From CAZSWR01 sp964610885 (lineage in GTDB: Bacteria > Bacteroidota > Ignavibacteria > Kapaibacteriales > UBA2268): a stretch of 62,604 nucleotides of DNA. Position 1 is the stretch's first letter; every line of letters starts with the position of its first letter. This document shows, piece after piece, positions 54,331-62,604 of the stretch. Both the position numbers and the translations under genes were made by a program. The notes beneath the pieces were generated by a model. The model ran no database searches, had not been told where the DNA came from, and worked only from the letters and a program-made list of their open reading frames with translations. Location: assembly GCA_964610885.1 (NCBI GenBank), contig CAZSWR010000005.1, forward strand, positions 1-62,604. Direction: 5' to 3'.

Positions 54331-55632
54331 ATGGCCGGTTTGCTCTACAATTTACTCTTCGTTCCTTTTGGCTTGGCGCTGCTAAAGGTTCTTTCATTAT
54401 TCAATTCCAAAGTCCGAGGCCGCGAAAAGCAGTGGCGGGCAATATTTGAAAAGTTCGCCTCGTCGCGCAAACCCGGGCGGAAAACCGTTTGGTTCCATGC
54501 CGCATCTATGGGCGAATTCGAGCAGGCCAAACCAGTTATCGAATTGCTCAAAGAGCAGGATGAATCCATTGAAATAATATGCACTTTCTTTTCACCGTCT
54601 GGCTACGAAAACCAGAAGAAATATAAATACGCTGACGCAGTATTGTACCTACCTTTCGATTCAAAAGCGCGAATCGCCCGTTTCGTCCGGACGATCAATC
54701 CGGCAGCTGTGGTGGTGGTGCGCTACGAGATTTGGTTCAACTTCCTGCACGCTGTCCGCGCGCTGGGCGTTCCATTCTTCCTGATTTGCGCCACAAGGCC
54801 GGGCAGCCCACTGCTTTCGAAACCTATTCTTAAGAATTATGCGAAGCAATGCTACTCATGCTTCTCGTCCATACTGACCGTTAGCGAAACGCACAGCGAA
54901 TATTTCCGCTCTTTGGGGTTGGGCAGCGCCACGGAGACCATGACCGACACGCGCTTCGACCGGATCGTGCGGAGCGTGGAGCTGGCCCGCGCGAATCCTC
55001 TGCTGCGCCGCTCGTTTTTCGATGCGGACGAAATCATCTTCGTAGCCGGTAGCACTTGGGAGCCTGACGAATCGATTATCATTGACGCGATCAAACACAC
55101 GCGTCAAAACGGCCTTAACATTCGCGTGGTCTTCGTGCCGCACGAACCCACGGACGAGCATCTGGCAAAGCTCGAGAGCCGCATCGGAAGTTCGATCCGA
55201 CTCAGTTCGTTACTTTCGCTGGCGGAAAGCGGCATCAGCGACGACTTGATTAAAACGCAGATCGCCCGAAAACACATTGTCGTGGACAGCATCGGGAAAC
55301 TGCTGAAATTGTATTCAATTGCGGACATCGCATATATCGGCGGCGCATTCGGAGCCGGCGTGCACAGCGTAACCGAACCGGCCGGGTACGGTCTGCCGCT
55401 CGCGACCGGTAGCGGATATCACAATTCGCCGGACGCCGAGAACCTGATCAACCGGCGGGCCTTGGTTTCTGTCGCGAACTCTGCCGAGCTGGCGCTCTGG
55501 CTCAACGATGTCTGTACTCGGCCCGAGTTGCGCGAAACCGCCGGATTTGCCGCGCGGGACTATGTATATTCCGGCAGCGGATCCTCGCCAGTCGTGGCCG
55601 AAAGGATCCTGAAACTTCTTGAAGGCAAATAG
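54331..55632 (+). CDS. kdtA: 3-deoxy-D-manno-octulosonic-acid (Kdo) transferase
   Basis: A 433-residue membrane-attached GT30 glycosyltransferase that adds Kdo to lipid A precursors. The N-terminal hydrophobic segment (LLYNLLFVPFGLALLKVL) is followed by VWFHAASMGEFEQAKPVI, the usual N-domain motif, and YIGGAFGAGVHSVTEPAGYGLPLATG and NLINRRALVSV in the C-domain. The ATG at 54331 has an AGGGGGG ribosome site; the 54304 start is less likely. Known family members need a catalytic Glu in GEFE, seen here. Confidence 0.95.
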   Translation: MAGLLYNLLFVPFGLALLKVLSLFNSKVRGREKQWRAIFEKFASSRKPGRKTVWFHAASMGEFEQAKPVIELLKEQDESIEIICTFFSPSGYENQKKYKYADAVLYLPFDSKARIARFVRTINPAAVVVVRYEIWFNFLHAVRALGVPFFLICATRPGSPLLSKPILKNYAKQCYSCFSSILTVSETHSEYFRSLGLGSATETMTDTRFDRIVRSVELARANPLLRRSFFDADEIIFVAGSTWEPDESIIIDAIKHTRQNGLNIRVVFVPHEPTDEHLAKLESRIGSSIRLSSLLSLAESGISDDLIKTQIARKHIVVDSIGKLLKLYSIADIAYIGGAFGAGVHSVTEPAGYGLPLATGSGYHNSPDAENLINRRALVSVANSAELALWLNDVCTRPELRETAGFAARDYVYSGSGSSPVVAERILKLLEGK

Positions 55633-55746
55633 CACTATTATTTCGTGCGCTGTGCGAGAACCGGGAGTATGCTGTATAGCGAGAACAGGGTCTTGGACTT
55701 CGTGCAAGGCATTATTTTTTAACAATAGGGCTTGCCCTGTTGTATA

Positions 55747-55912
55747 CACTGTAGTAAGTTATTGAAATATCAGCAAATCCCCCAACCCTCTTTTTCAAAG
55801 GGGGCTAAAGAAAGATTTGTGCTAATATATTGATAATATTACAGATAGAACTTGGGCGAACCCACGGGTTAACCCGTGGGATGGCACTGAGAAACTATTT
55901 CAACAGCCTCTT
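55747..55912. mobile_element. GTTGAAA-family element (copy near 55.8 kb)
   Basis: The right end CTATTTCAACAGCCTCTTAG matches the right end of 13433-13820. The core palindrome CCCACGGGTTAACCCGTGGG (55860-55879) matches 13629-13648. It is likely a shorter member of the same non-autonomous family. Confidence 0.6.
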
Positions 55913-55961
55913 AGAATTGTTTAGCTTTGCTTTAAAAATATAGGAATTATAGCAATTATCA

Positions 55962-56498
55962 ATGAGAAAAGCGGCCATAATACTATTTATTCTCATTTTT
56001 TCGGGCAGCAGCCTGCTGTCTGTGCTCGCTTTCAAATATGGCCAAAAACAAATCAAACGAGAGATTAAGCATAGGATTTTCAGTGGCATCGATCCGTCGC
56101 AATTGGAGTGCATTGCCATTGCCGAAAAGGATATCGGCCGCTCAGACGACGTATTCCATTTCGTCGATAAAAACGAGTTTAAGTATTACGGCCGGATGTA
56201 CGACGTAGTCCGCCGCGAAACTCGCGGGGATACTGTGTGTTTCTATTCGATCCGAGACGAAAAAGAAGAAAAGCTAATCGCTGATTTTATTCGCGAGATG
56301 AAAAAGAATAACGGTCCGAACAGTTTTCCATTCGATGAAGACCTCCTGAAATTGCTTTCGTTTCAATTGGAAGGCATTGAAAACGATTTCGATTACGATG
56401 GGATCGTACGATTTGAAGGGAATCATTTTTTCGGACTGAAAGAAGAAAATCCAATTTCGAACGCCAGAGAAGTCCCGTCACCGCCGCCTAAGTATTGA
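55962..56498 (+). CDS. Membrane-anchored protein of unknown function
   Basis: A 178-residue protein with one N-terminal membrane or signal segment (AAIILFILIFSGSSLLSVLAF). The rest is a small soluble domain (ECIAIAEKDIGRSDDVFHFVDKNEFKYYGRMYDVV), a pattern I associate with small proteins found near metal or iron uptake genes in this phylum. It lies 470 bases before a TonB-dependent receptor on the same strand. The function is inferred from position only. A TAGCTTTG box lies at 55922-55929 without a clear -33. Confidence 0.65.
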   Translation: MRKAAIILFILIFSGSSLLSVLAFKYGQKQIKREIKHRIFSGIDPSQLECIAIAEKDIGRSDDVFHFVDKNEFKYYGRMYDVVRRETRGDTVCFYSIRDEKEEKLIADFIREMKKNNGPNSFPFDEDLLKLLSFQLEGIENDFDYDGIVRFEGNHFFGLKEENPISNAREVPSPPPKY

Positions 56499-56966
56499 TT
56501 AAAAAGGTTCTATTTAGTTTTGTGCGATCAAGTCACTTGAATCTATAGCGATTAGTGTGTATACCTAATGAATAATACCGCGTAGCGGTTTTTATATTGT
56601 AGCATAATGCTAAATATTAGGGAGTGATTTCGCGTAGCGAATGTTCTATTTTTTGTTGATTCTATGCAGCAAACAGAACAGTCACAATACAAAATGTGAG
56701 GGCGAGGGGGCGAGGTTACCTCGCCCCTACTCATGGGACAAGACCATGAGATATTACTTAGTCCAATAGCAACAAGGAATTACTCACTCGATAGCTTCAC
56801 GATGTAATCGAGTGCGTTTTAGATAACCAATTCTTCGTTATTGAGTTTGAGTTGATAACCACATACAACGTTATAGAACCCAAAAACACAGCTTCAACAA
56901 TGCAATCGAATCAATCTCGGTTTGCTAATTATCTCATTTTAATCAATATTATAGGAAATCACACAA
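56499..56966. other. Gene-free stretch of 468 bases before the TonB receptor
   Basis: It holds copy C of the two-hairpin repeat (56577-56665), a GGGGCGAGGTTACCTCGCCCC hairpin near 56705 and an AT-rich leader. No riboswitch or Fur box was seen. Confidence 0.45.
56577..56665 (+). repeat. Two-hairpin dispersed repeat, copy C
   Basis: ACCGCGTAGCGGT, then TATATTGTAGCATAATG, then GGGAGTGA, then TTCGCGTAGCGAATGTT and TTGTTGATTCTA. Same order as copies A and B. Confidence 0.8.
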
Positions 56967-59153
56967 ATGAAAAGAGTATTATCTTTTGTTTTTATCTTAA
57001 CAATATGCTTTAGTTTAAATTCATTCGCAGCAGAAAAGAATAAAAGTAAGATCAAGAAGGACACGGCTTACTCGCACGAAAAGATTGTCGTTACTGCTCT
57101 GCGGTATCCCGAACAGCTAATCGAAGTGCCGATGGCCATCAGCGTTATAAACAAGTCCGAACTTGGCGGGCTGCGCGGCTTCGGCATGGAGGAAGTGCTG
57201 AACCGTGTGCCCGGCGTGCTGGCCCAATCGCGAAGTGGCAACCAAGACGTTCGCTTCACCATCCGCGGATTCGGCACTCGCGGCGCCGGAGACCGTTCGA
57301 ACAGTGGGACTTCGCGCGGAATCAAATTCTTTATCGACGGAGTGCCGGAAACCGAGCCGGACGGCAGGACTTCGTTCGACAATTTCGACCTCTCGCTTGC
57401 CAACAGCATCGAAGTGATCCGTTCCAATTCGAGCGCGCTCTGGGGCAATTCGGCCGGCGGTGTGGTCAATATCTCGAACGAACCAGTTTTCGCGGGCAAG
57501 GGATTCGCAAACGTGGACCTGGTGGGCGGCTCTTGGAACTACAAAAAAACTGCCGTTTCCGCAGGCGTCAGGATGAACGAATCCGACAAACTGTACGCTT
57601 CGTTCTCCGGCACGAAATTCGACGGCTGGCGCCAGAATTCCGAAAGCGAGCGCTATCTGGCGATGGTCGGATACCGCTCCGTGGGCGCAACTACGCAATT
57701 CGGCATGAACCTGTCGGCAGTGAACAACAGATTCTTTGTCCCCGGCCCGCTCTCCCTGGCCGATTTTGAAAACTCGCCGGAAAACGCCAACGGCACATAC
57801 CTTACCCGCGAGGAACACAGGCACAATCGCATTGGCAAGATTTCTGCCATGCTGACTCATCAATTCTCCGACGCCACCGAACTTTCGGCCAATGCTTTCA
57901 TCGGCACGAAATTCCTCCAGCGCTCCGAGAGAAACACATTCCGCGACTTCAACCGCTACAATGTGGGCGGAAGCATGAACGCGCACACTAATTTCGATCT
58001 GGGCAGCTCCGCGAACAACACCTTCCTGGCCGGCTTCGACGAATCGTACCAAGACGGTGCAATTCTGTTCTACTACCTGACTCCCGGCGCCGGACGTGGA
58101 GACCTGAAGACAGACAAGCGCGAGGGCGCAAACACCTTTGGCGCATTTGCACAGAACGAAACCGTACTTTGGCTGGGCGAGGGCGCAGAGAAACACGAGA
58201 AATCGCTCAGTTTGACGCTCGGCGGCCGTTTCGACAACGTAACTTACTACAACGAAGTCTATTTCGACGGTGGCGAGAACAAACGCATGAGCGAAGACAA
58301 ATCCTATACCCATTTCACTCCGAAAGCCGGGCTGACGTACCGATTCGCTCGGAACTATAGCGTATATTGCAACGTGGGCGGCGGCGTGGAAGTGCCGGCC
58401 GGCAACGAAACCGATCCGGTTACCACGTTCTCCGACGACACGGTGCACCTTGTCAACTCACTTCTCGAGCCGATTGTTTCGACCACGTTCGAGGTCGGAA
58501 ACAAAGGCCGCATGGACTTCTCCGGTTTCGTTAAGCGTTTCGATTGGGACGTTGCCATGTATTATATTTCAACCAAGAATGAATTAGTCCCCTACAGCGG
58601 TGGCACGTTCTACCTTTCGGCCGGCAAGACCGAGAGAATGGGCTTGGAATTCGGCGGCTCTGCAGCCTTCGATTATGGCGTCAGTATCAATGCAGCGATT
58701 ACCGCTTCGTCGAACAAATACAATGAATACAAAGTGGACTCCGTGCACTACGGCAAAGCAAATGCGACGGCCGACTACAAAGACAACAAAATTGCCGGCA
58801 TTCCCGACATTTACTACAACTGCTCGCTTCGTTGGACGCCGACATTTTTCAATTATATCTTCGCCGAAGTGAACGCCCAGGGCGTGGGAAAATACTTCGC
58901 CGACGACGCGAACAAGTACGAAGTACCTGAATACACAGTGGTTAACATTTCGCTTGGCACGTCCAAAGAGATATTCGTCAACGATAATGTCTACCTGAAG
59001 CTGTTCGCTTCGGCCAACAACATCACAGACAAGAAATACGCATCGAGCGCGTTTGTGAATCCCGATTTGGACAAGAAGACCAAACTTCCCGTTTATTTGG
59101 AACCCGGACTCCCGAGGAATTTTGCTTTCGGCCTTTCGATTGGCTGGAAATGA
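56967..59153 (+). CDS. TonB-dependent outer-membrane receptor
   Basis: A 728-residue receptor. A signal peptide (1-22) precedes the plug domain (about 35-170), with EKIVVTALRYPEQLIEVPMA near the N-terminal box, and FTIRGFGTRGAG, then ALWGNSAGGVVNI, as in FecA-type plugs. A 22-stranded barrel follows and ends LPRNFAFGLSIGW with a terminal aromatic pair. It imports an iron complex or similar substrate with TonB energy. The closest pattern is that of ferric-citrate/siderophore receptors, but no substrate residue can be assigned. A membrane-anchored small gene (55962) precedes it. Confidence 0.93.
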   Translation: MKRVLSFVFILTICFSLNSFAAEKNKSKIKKDTAYSHEKIVVTALRYPEQLIEVPMAISVINKSELGGLRGFGMEEVLNRVPGVLAQSRSGNQDVRFTIRGFGTRGAGDRSNSGTSRGIKFFIDGVPETEPDGRTSFDNFDLSLANSIEVIRSNSSALWGNSAGGVVNISNEPVFAGKGFANVDLVGGSWNYKKTAVSAGVRMNESDKLYASFSGTKFDGWRQNSESERYLAMVGYRSVGATTQFGMNLSAVNNRFFVPGPLSLADFENSPENANGTYLTREEHRHNRIGKISAMLTHQFSDATELSANAFIGTKFLQRSERNTFRDFNRYNVGGSMNAHTNFDLGSSANNTFLAGFDESYQDGAILFYYLTPGAGRGDLKTDKREGANTFGAFAQNETVLWLGEGAEKHEKSLSLTLGGRFDNVTYYNEVYFDGGENKRMSEDKSYTHFTPKAGLTYRFARNYSVYCNVGGGVEVPAGNETDPVTTFSDDTVHLVNSLLEPIVSTTFEVGNKGRMDFSGFVKRFDWDVAMYYISTKNELVPYSGGTFYLSAGKTERMGLEFGGSAAFDYGVSINAAITASSNKYNEYKVDSVHYGKANATADYKDNKIAGIPDIYYNCSLRWTPTFFNYIFAEVNAQGVGKYFADDANKYEVPEYTVVNISLGTSKEIFVNDNVYLKLFASANNITDKKYASSAFVNPDLDKKTKLPVYLEPGLPRNFAFGLSIGWK

Positions 59154-59953
59154 TAGTTCATTTTTCTTGGAAATGATAGCCCATTTTGGGGGAAATAATT
59201 GGCCTGACCGGCTGCGATAGCTTTATGTTCTTTGATTGTTGGAACTTATTATATTTATGAAGCACTAATACAATTAGGCACGCTCTTATCCCCCTCTATC
59301 AAGAGGGGGTTAGGGGGTGTGTTGTGCAACGAATAGTCGCAGAAAATATGAATAAAGGTATGGTTTCAACTTCTTGGAGTATGGTTCTTCGCTGTTTCGA
59401 GTGGGATACGTGTTAGATTTGTTTTCAAAAAATGCAACCGCTTGCAACTATAACCTCTTTCCCATACCAGAACAGCTATACGTAATATATGTGTAGGGGC
59501 GGGTTCCAAACCCACCCATCTTAATTAGTTAGCCTACTTCAAGAGGCATTTAACCCGAATTATTCATTAAAAATATAAAATACATTCTATACCCTCATCC
59601 CCAGCCCTTCTCCCGATGGGAGAAGGGAGTATGAAAAGGTTTTTTTATGGAAGTCCCTCATCGCCCTTTTGGAGCAAGGGATTGAGGGTTCTTCTAACGA
59701 ACTTTTTGGGTTTAATGTACTGAAACAAGAGGAGATTCCCGCCTTCGCTGGAATGACAAAAACTGCTATTTCAACTTGAAAATATACAACCCATTTAAAA
59801 TACACGTGTTCAGCAATCGTCTTACATAAACTGCGATTTTACTATTAATTTATGTTAATATAAATTGCTATAAACAATACAATTAAAAAGAAATCGTTAT
59901 ATTGCAATGCGTAGAATGCGAAATTTGAAATTTGAAAATAAAGTGAATTGTGT
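59154..59953. other. Gene-free stretch of 800 bases with scattered hairpins
   Basis: It contains a GTAGGGGCGGGTTCC copy (59493-59518), several GC-rich hairpins (for example around 59290 and 59600), and GATTCCCGCC / GCTGGAATG near 59735. The last 130 bases are an AT-rich leader of rpoD. No RNA gene or protein gene is credible. Confidence 0.5.
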
Positions 59954-60814
59954 ATGAGAATAACTAAACAATACACAAACCGTGAAAGTCAGTCGTTAGA
60001 CAAGTACTTGCAGGAAATTGGCAGAGTCGAGCTACTGACACCGGATGATGAAATTGATCTGGCTAAATCTATAAAGAAGGGCGGCCTCGAGGGGAACAGA
60101 GCCTTAGAAAGATTGGTAAAGGCGAACCTGAGGTTCGTCGTTTCAGTTGCTAAGCAATACCAGAATCAGGGCCTTTCGCTCGGCGATTTGATTAACGAAG
60201 GAAATTTGGGCTTGATAAAGGCGGCGAAACGTTTCGACGAGACCCGCGGCTTCAAGTTCATTTCCTATGCTGTTTGGTGGATCCGCCAATCCATTCTCCA
60301 GGCTTTGGCCGAGCAATCTCGTATTGTCCGCCTGCCACTGAACCGCGTGGGTGCTTTGAACAAGATCGGCAAGAAGTTCAGCGAACTCGAGCAAAAGTTC
60401 GAACGCGAGCCTACCGCTGCCGAGCTGGCCGAGCAACTCGAGATGAGTATCCCGGAGATAGCCGAGACGATCAAAATTTCCGGCCGACACCTTTCGGTGG
60501 ATGCGCCGTTTGTGCAGGGCGAGGACAATCGCCTTTTGGACATTCTTCCGAACGAGATGCAGCCACCGCCCGATTCCGAACTGATTCGCGAATCGCTCCG
60601 CGTGGAGGTGCAGCAGGTGCTGACGACTCTTTCGACCCGCGAGGCCGAAGTGATTCGCCTCTATTTCGGTTTGGACAGCCAATGCCTCACGCTTGAGGAA
60701 ATTGGCGAGAAATTCAATTTGACCCGCGAGCGTGTTCGCCAAATCAAGGAAAAGGCGATTCGCAGGCTGCGCCACGCTTCGCGCTCTAAAGCCCTCAGGG
60801 CATATTTGGGATAG
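59954..60814 (+). CDS. RNA polymerase sigma factor RpoD/SigA (primary-like)
   Basis: A 286-residue sigma-70 factor. MRITKQYTNRESQSLDKYLQEIGRVELL is the short N-terminal region 1.2 of the Bacteroidota housekeeping sigma, with no region 1.1. Region 2 has ANLRFVVSVAKQYQNQGLSLGDLINEGNLGLIKAAKRFD and FISYAVWWIRQSILQALAEQ, and region 4 has STREAEVIRLYFGLDSQCLTLEEIGEKFNLTRERVRQIKEKAIRRLRH. The ATG at 59954 was preferred over 59948. Compared with two ECF factors in the same window, it is the likely main sigma and explains the TTG-N19-TAnnTTTG promoters. Confidence 0.96.
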   Translation: MRITKQYTNRESQSLDKYLQEIGRVELLTPDDEIDLAKSIKKGGLEGNRALERLVKANLRFVVSVAKQYQNQGLSLGDLINEGNLGLIKAAKRFDETRGFKFISYAVWWIRQSILQALAEQSRIVRLPLNRVGALNKIGKKFSELEQKFEREPTAAELAEQLEMSIPEIAETIKISGRHLSVDAPFVQGEDNRLLDILPNEMQPPPDSELIRESLRVEVQQVLTTLSTREAEVIRLYFGLDSQCLTLEEIGEKFNLTRERVRQIKEKAIRRLRHASRSKALRAYLG

Positions 60815-60839
60815 GGTTAAGTTTGTAATTGCTTTCTAT

Positions 60840-60876
60840 AGGGCGTGGAGTATTTCCCCGCCCTGTTTTTGTTTGG
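60840..60876 (+). terminator. Rho-independent terminator after rpoD
   Basis: AGGGCG pairs with CGCCCT, extended by GGA/TCC around a short loop, then TGTTTTTGTTT. It ends the rpoD transcript before lipA. Confidence 0.8.
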
Positions 60877-60971
60877 TATATTTCGTGCGATGTTCCATAA
60901 TAATGAACAGAATCAAATATCGTCGCACAAATGCAGTTAGACGTGATTCATAACATTAAGAACCAAATGCA

Positions 60972-61832
60972 ATGGAAATAAAAGATAAAAACACAAGAAT
61001 GCCGCGCCCCGAATGGCTCAAAGTGAAAGCACCGGCCGGCGAAAATTATAAAACGATTAAAAACATGCTCCGCGGACAATCGCTACACACGGTTTGCGAA
61101 TCTGCGCACTGCCCCAACATGGGAGAGTGCTGGGCCTGCGGGACGGCGACATTCATGATCCTCGGCGACGTCTGCTCGCGGAATTGCCGCTTCTGTGCGG
61201 TTAGCTCCGGAGCGCCACTGCCGCCCGACCCCGAAGAACCCCGAAAACTCGCCGAATCTATTCAATCGATGGGCCTTTCGCACGCGGTTATCACTTCCGT
61301 TACTCGGGACGACCTGGCCGACGGAGGCGCCAACCATTGGGCCGAAGTGATTCGCAAAGTCAAAGAACTCAATCCGAAAACCACTGTCGAAGTGCTTATT
61401 CCCGATTTCGCCGGGGACGCCAAAGCCCTGCAAATCGTGATCGATGCCGCGCCGGACGTTATGAACCACAACGTGGAAACCGTTCCGAGGCTGTACCCGA
61501 CCGTCCGCCCGAAAGCAAATTACGAGCAGTCGCTTTGGGTGCTCGACGAGAGCCGCCGCCAGGGCCTGCGCACGAAAACCGGTATCATGGTGGGGCTGGG
61601 CGAAACGAAAGAAGAAATTGCCGACGTGATGCGGGACTTGGTCAAAATTGGCGTATCCATTATGACAATCGGCCAATACCTGCAACCCACTCAGGCGCAC
61701 CTGCCCGTCGTCCGATACGTGCACCCAGACGAATTCGCTGACTACCAGCAAATGGGCTACGCTATCGGCCTGAAGAAAGTGGAATCGGCTCCATTGGTTC
61801 GCAGCTCGTACCACGCCGAACGGGCGCTCTGA
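60972..61832 (+). CDS. lipA: Lipoyl synthase
   Basis: A 286-residue radical SAM enzyme that inserts two sulfur atoms into protein-bound octanoyl groups. The auxiliary cluster ligands are Cys42, Cys47 and Cys53 (CESAHCPNMGEC), and the SAM cluster is in CSRNCRFC (Cys68, Cys72, Cys75). GVSIMTIGQYLQPTQAHLPV and the final VRSSYHAER, with the serine ligand, complete the family pattern. It overlaps the next gene by one base (TGATG). Confidence 0.97.
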   Translation: MEIKDKNTRMPRPEWLKVKAPAGENYKTIKNMLRGQSLHTVCESAHCPNMGECWACGTATFMILGDVCSRNCRFCAVSSGAPLPPDPEEPRKLAESIQSMGLSHAVITSVTRDDLADGGANHWAEVIRKVKELNPKTTVEVLIPDFAGDAKALQIVIDAAPDVMNHNVETVPRLYPTVRPKANYEQSLWVLDESRRQGLRTKTGIMVGLGETKEEIADVMRDLVKIGVSIMTIGQYLQPTQAHLPVVRYVHPDEFADYQQMGYAIGLKKVESAPLVRSSYHAERAL

Positions 61833-62413
61833 TGGAAGGATATATAAAGTTTAATTGCGTCTGGGACGAATCGCCCATCCCGGCCGAAATAGACCTTAAG
61901 GAAATAAATGCCTTGAGGGACGCGATGGTCCGTATGGGCGGCATCGGAATGCTGCCCGGCACCGAGATTGGTTTTGGCAACGTTAGCCGGCGTTTGGGCG
62001 CTGGTTTTCTGATTTCCGGCACTCAAACAGGCAACATAAGCCATCTCTCTGAATCCGATTACGCCTTCGTAAGCGCTTGGGACTTCGCGACTAACTCGCT
62101 CAATTGCACCGGCCGGCGGAGAGCTTCCTCAGAATCGCTCAGCCACGCCGCCGTCTATGACGCGCTGCCCGATGTGAATTTCATTGCCCACATACACCAC
62201 GCGCAGCTTTGGCGCGCCCACCTGTGGAAACTACCGACCACACCCGAATACGCAGAGTTTGGGACAGTAGAACTGGCCATGGAAATCACTAAAATCTGTA
62301 AAGAAGCTACGTTTAACGGTGCAATCGCCTTGGCCGGCCACGAGGATGGCCTGATCTTCTGCGGCAGGACTGCCGAAGAGGTGATCGAAAGAATTGCACG
62401 AAATGCCTGGTAG
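61832..62413 (+). CDS. Class II aldolase/adducin-like protein
   Basis: A 193-residue protein of the class II aldolase fold. GNVSRRLGAGFLISGTQTG is the substrate loop, and FIAHIHHAQLWRAH gives the zinc-binding histidines, though the usual downstream His is not obvious. The ATG overlaps the lipA stop (TGATG), so the genes are co-translated. The substrate may be a sugar phosphate; a fused link to lipoylation is not known. The stop codon TAG lies inside the dispersed GTAGGGG-type repeat (62410-62435). Confidence 0.83.
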   Translation: MEGYIKFNCVWDESPIPAEIDLKEINALRDAMVRMGGIGMLPGTEIGFGNVSRRLGAGFLISGTQTGNISHLSESDYAFVSAWDFATNSLNCTGRRRASSESLSHAAVYDALPDVNFIAHIHHAQLWRAHLWKLPTTPEYAEFGTVELAMEITKICKEATFNGAIALAGHEDGLIFCGRTAEEVIERIARNAW

Positions 62414-62481
62414 GGGCAGGTTCCAACCCCGCCCGCCTTTTTCTGCCAGGAGTGCCACACCTGCGCGAGGTGTGGCACTCC
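62410..62481. repeat. GTAGGGG-type and TGCCACACC/GGTGTGGCA hairpins
   Basis: The GTAGGGGCAGGTTCCAACCC copy (62410-62435) includes the aldolase stop codon. The hairpin GAGTGCCACACC / GGTGTGGCACTC (62450-62481) follows and may act as terminator. No gene is seen from 62414 to the window end. Confidence 0.75.
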
Positions 62482-62604
62482 TATATAAAACCATTGATGG
62501 CGACAACAGCCTGTAACTAATTGATAAAGAGTAGATTCCCGCCTGCATGGAATGACAAAAGCATCAGGTGTAAGTATGATATAATATAATATTATTTTCT
62601 TGCT

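Overview
The window looks like a draft-assembly scaffold (two runs of exactly 100 N) from a member of the Bacteroidota/Chlorobiota (FCB) group. The evidence is: two very large secreted proteins with type IX secretion (T9SS) C-terminal sorting domains; a bacillithiol-type deacetylase (BshB1); a short RpoD-like sigma factor without region 1.1; promoters of the form TTG-N19/20-TAnnTTTG; and relaxed lipoprotein signals. I cannot place it at genus level. Ignavibacteria- or Kapabacteria-like lineages are plausible, but this is inference.

Layout. 1-7.4 kb: start of a sugar nucleotidyltransferase, an NAD-dependent epimerase, a membrane-anchored penicillin-acylase-like hydrolase, an ECF sigma factor with a three-part anti-sigma/TM/beta-barrel partner, and a TolB-like lipoprotein. 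7.5-20.5 kb, all on the minus strand: a 1269-residue YCF48-repeat T9SS protein, YhcH, BshB1, a methyltransferase between long inverted repeats, a membrane protein, RpiB, a candidate replication origin, SerS, QueD, QueF and UDP-glucuronate decarboxylase. 20.7-27.6 kb, plus strand: lipoprotein, subtilase with T9SS sorting domain, Nudix protein, secreted protein and a Nif11-like small protein. 27.7-31.5 kb: mnmG and mnmE with two parS-like sites, then a truncated DUF2520 protein at gap 1. 31.6-34.6 kb: glycosyltransferase, secreted protein and DUF389 membrane protein. 34.9-41.5 kb, minus: CHAD protein (broken by gap 2), TruA, AddA-like helicase-nuclease and HD-domain protein. 41.7-42.3 kb: tandem hairpin-rich repeat. 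42.4-46.6 kb, minus: a second sigma/anti-sigma-barrel pair, MGMT-like protein, L25, PRPP synthetase and tRNA-Gln. 46.8-62.6 kb: YgjP-type metallopeptidase, MuiA-like protein, heptose kinase, double TonB-C protein, RsmD, KdtA, TonB-dependent receptor, RpoD-like sigma, LipA and a class II aldolase.

How genes fit together. Most genes are housekeeping: tRNA modification (MnmE/MnmG, TruA, QueD/QueF), translation (SerS, L25, tRNA-Gln), PRPP supply, lipoylation and LPS core/Kdo (RfaE1, KdtA, UXS). Envelope functions are prominent: T9SS cargo, TonB systems and two sigma/anti-sigma-barrel pairs that could report envelope state to transcription. Intergenic regions are unusually crowded with dispersed palindromic repeats from several families. 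The strongest candidates for something little described are the paralogous sigma plus anti-sigma/beta-barrel pairs and the hairpin-array repeats. DnaA boxes (16.5-16.8 kb) and parS-like sites (29.5 and 31.0 kb) suggest the window lies near the chromosome origin.
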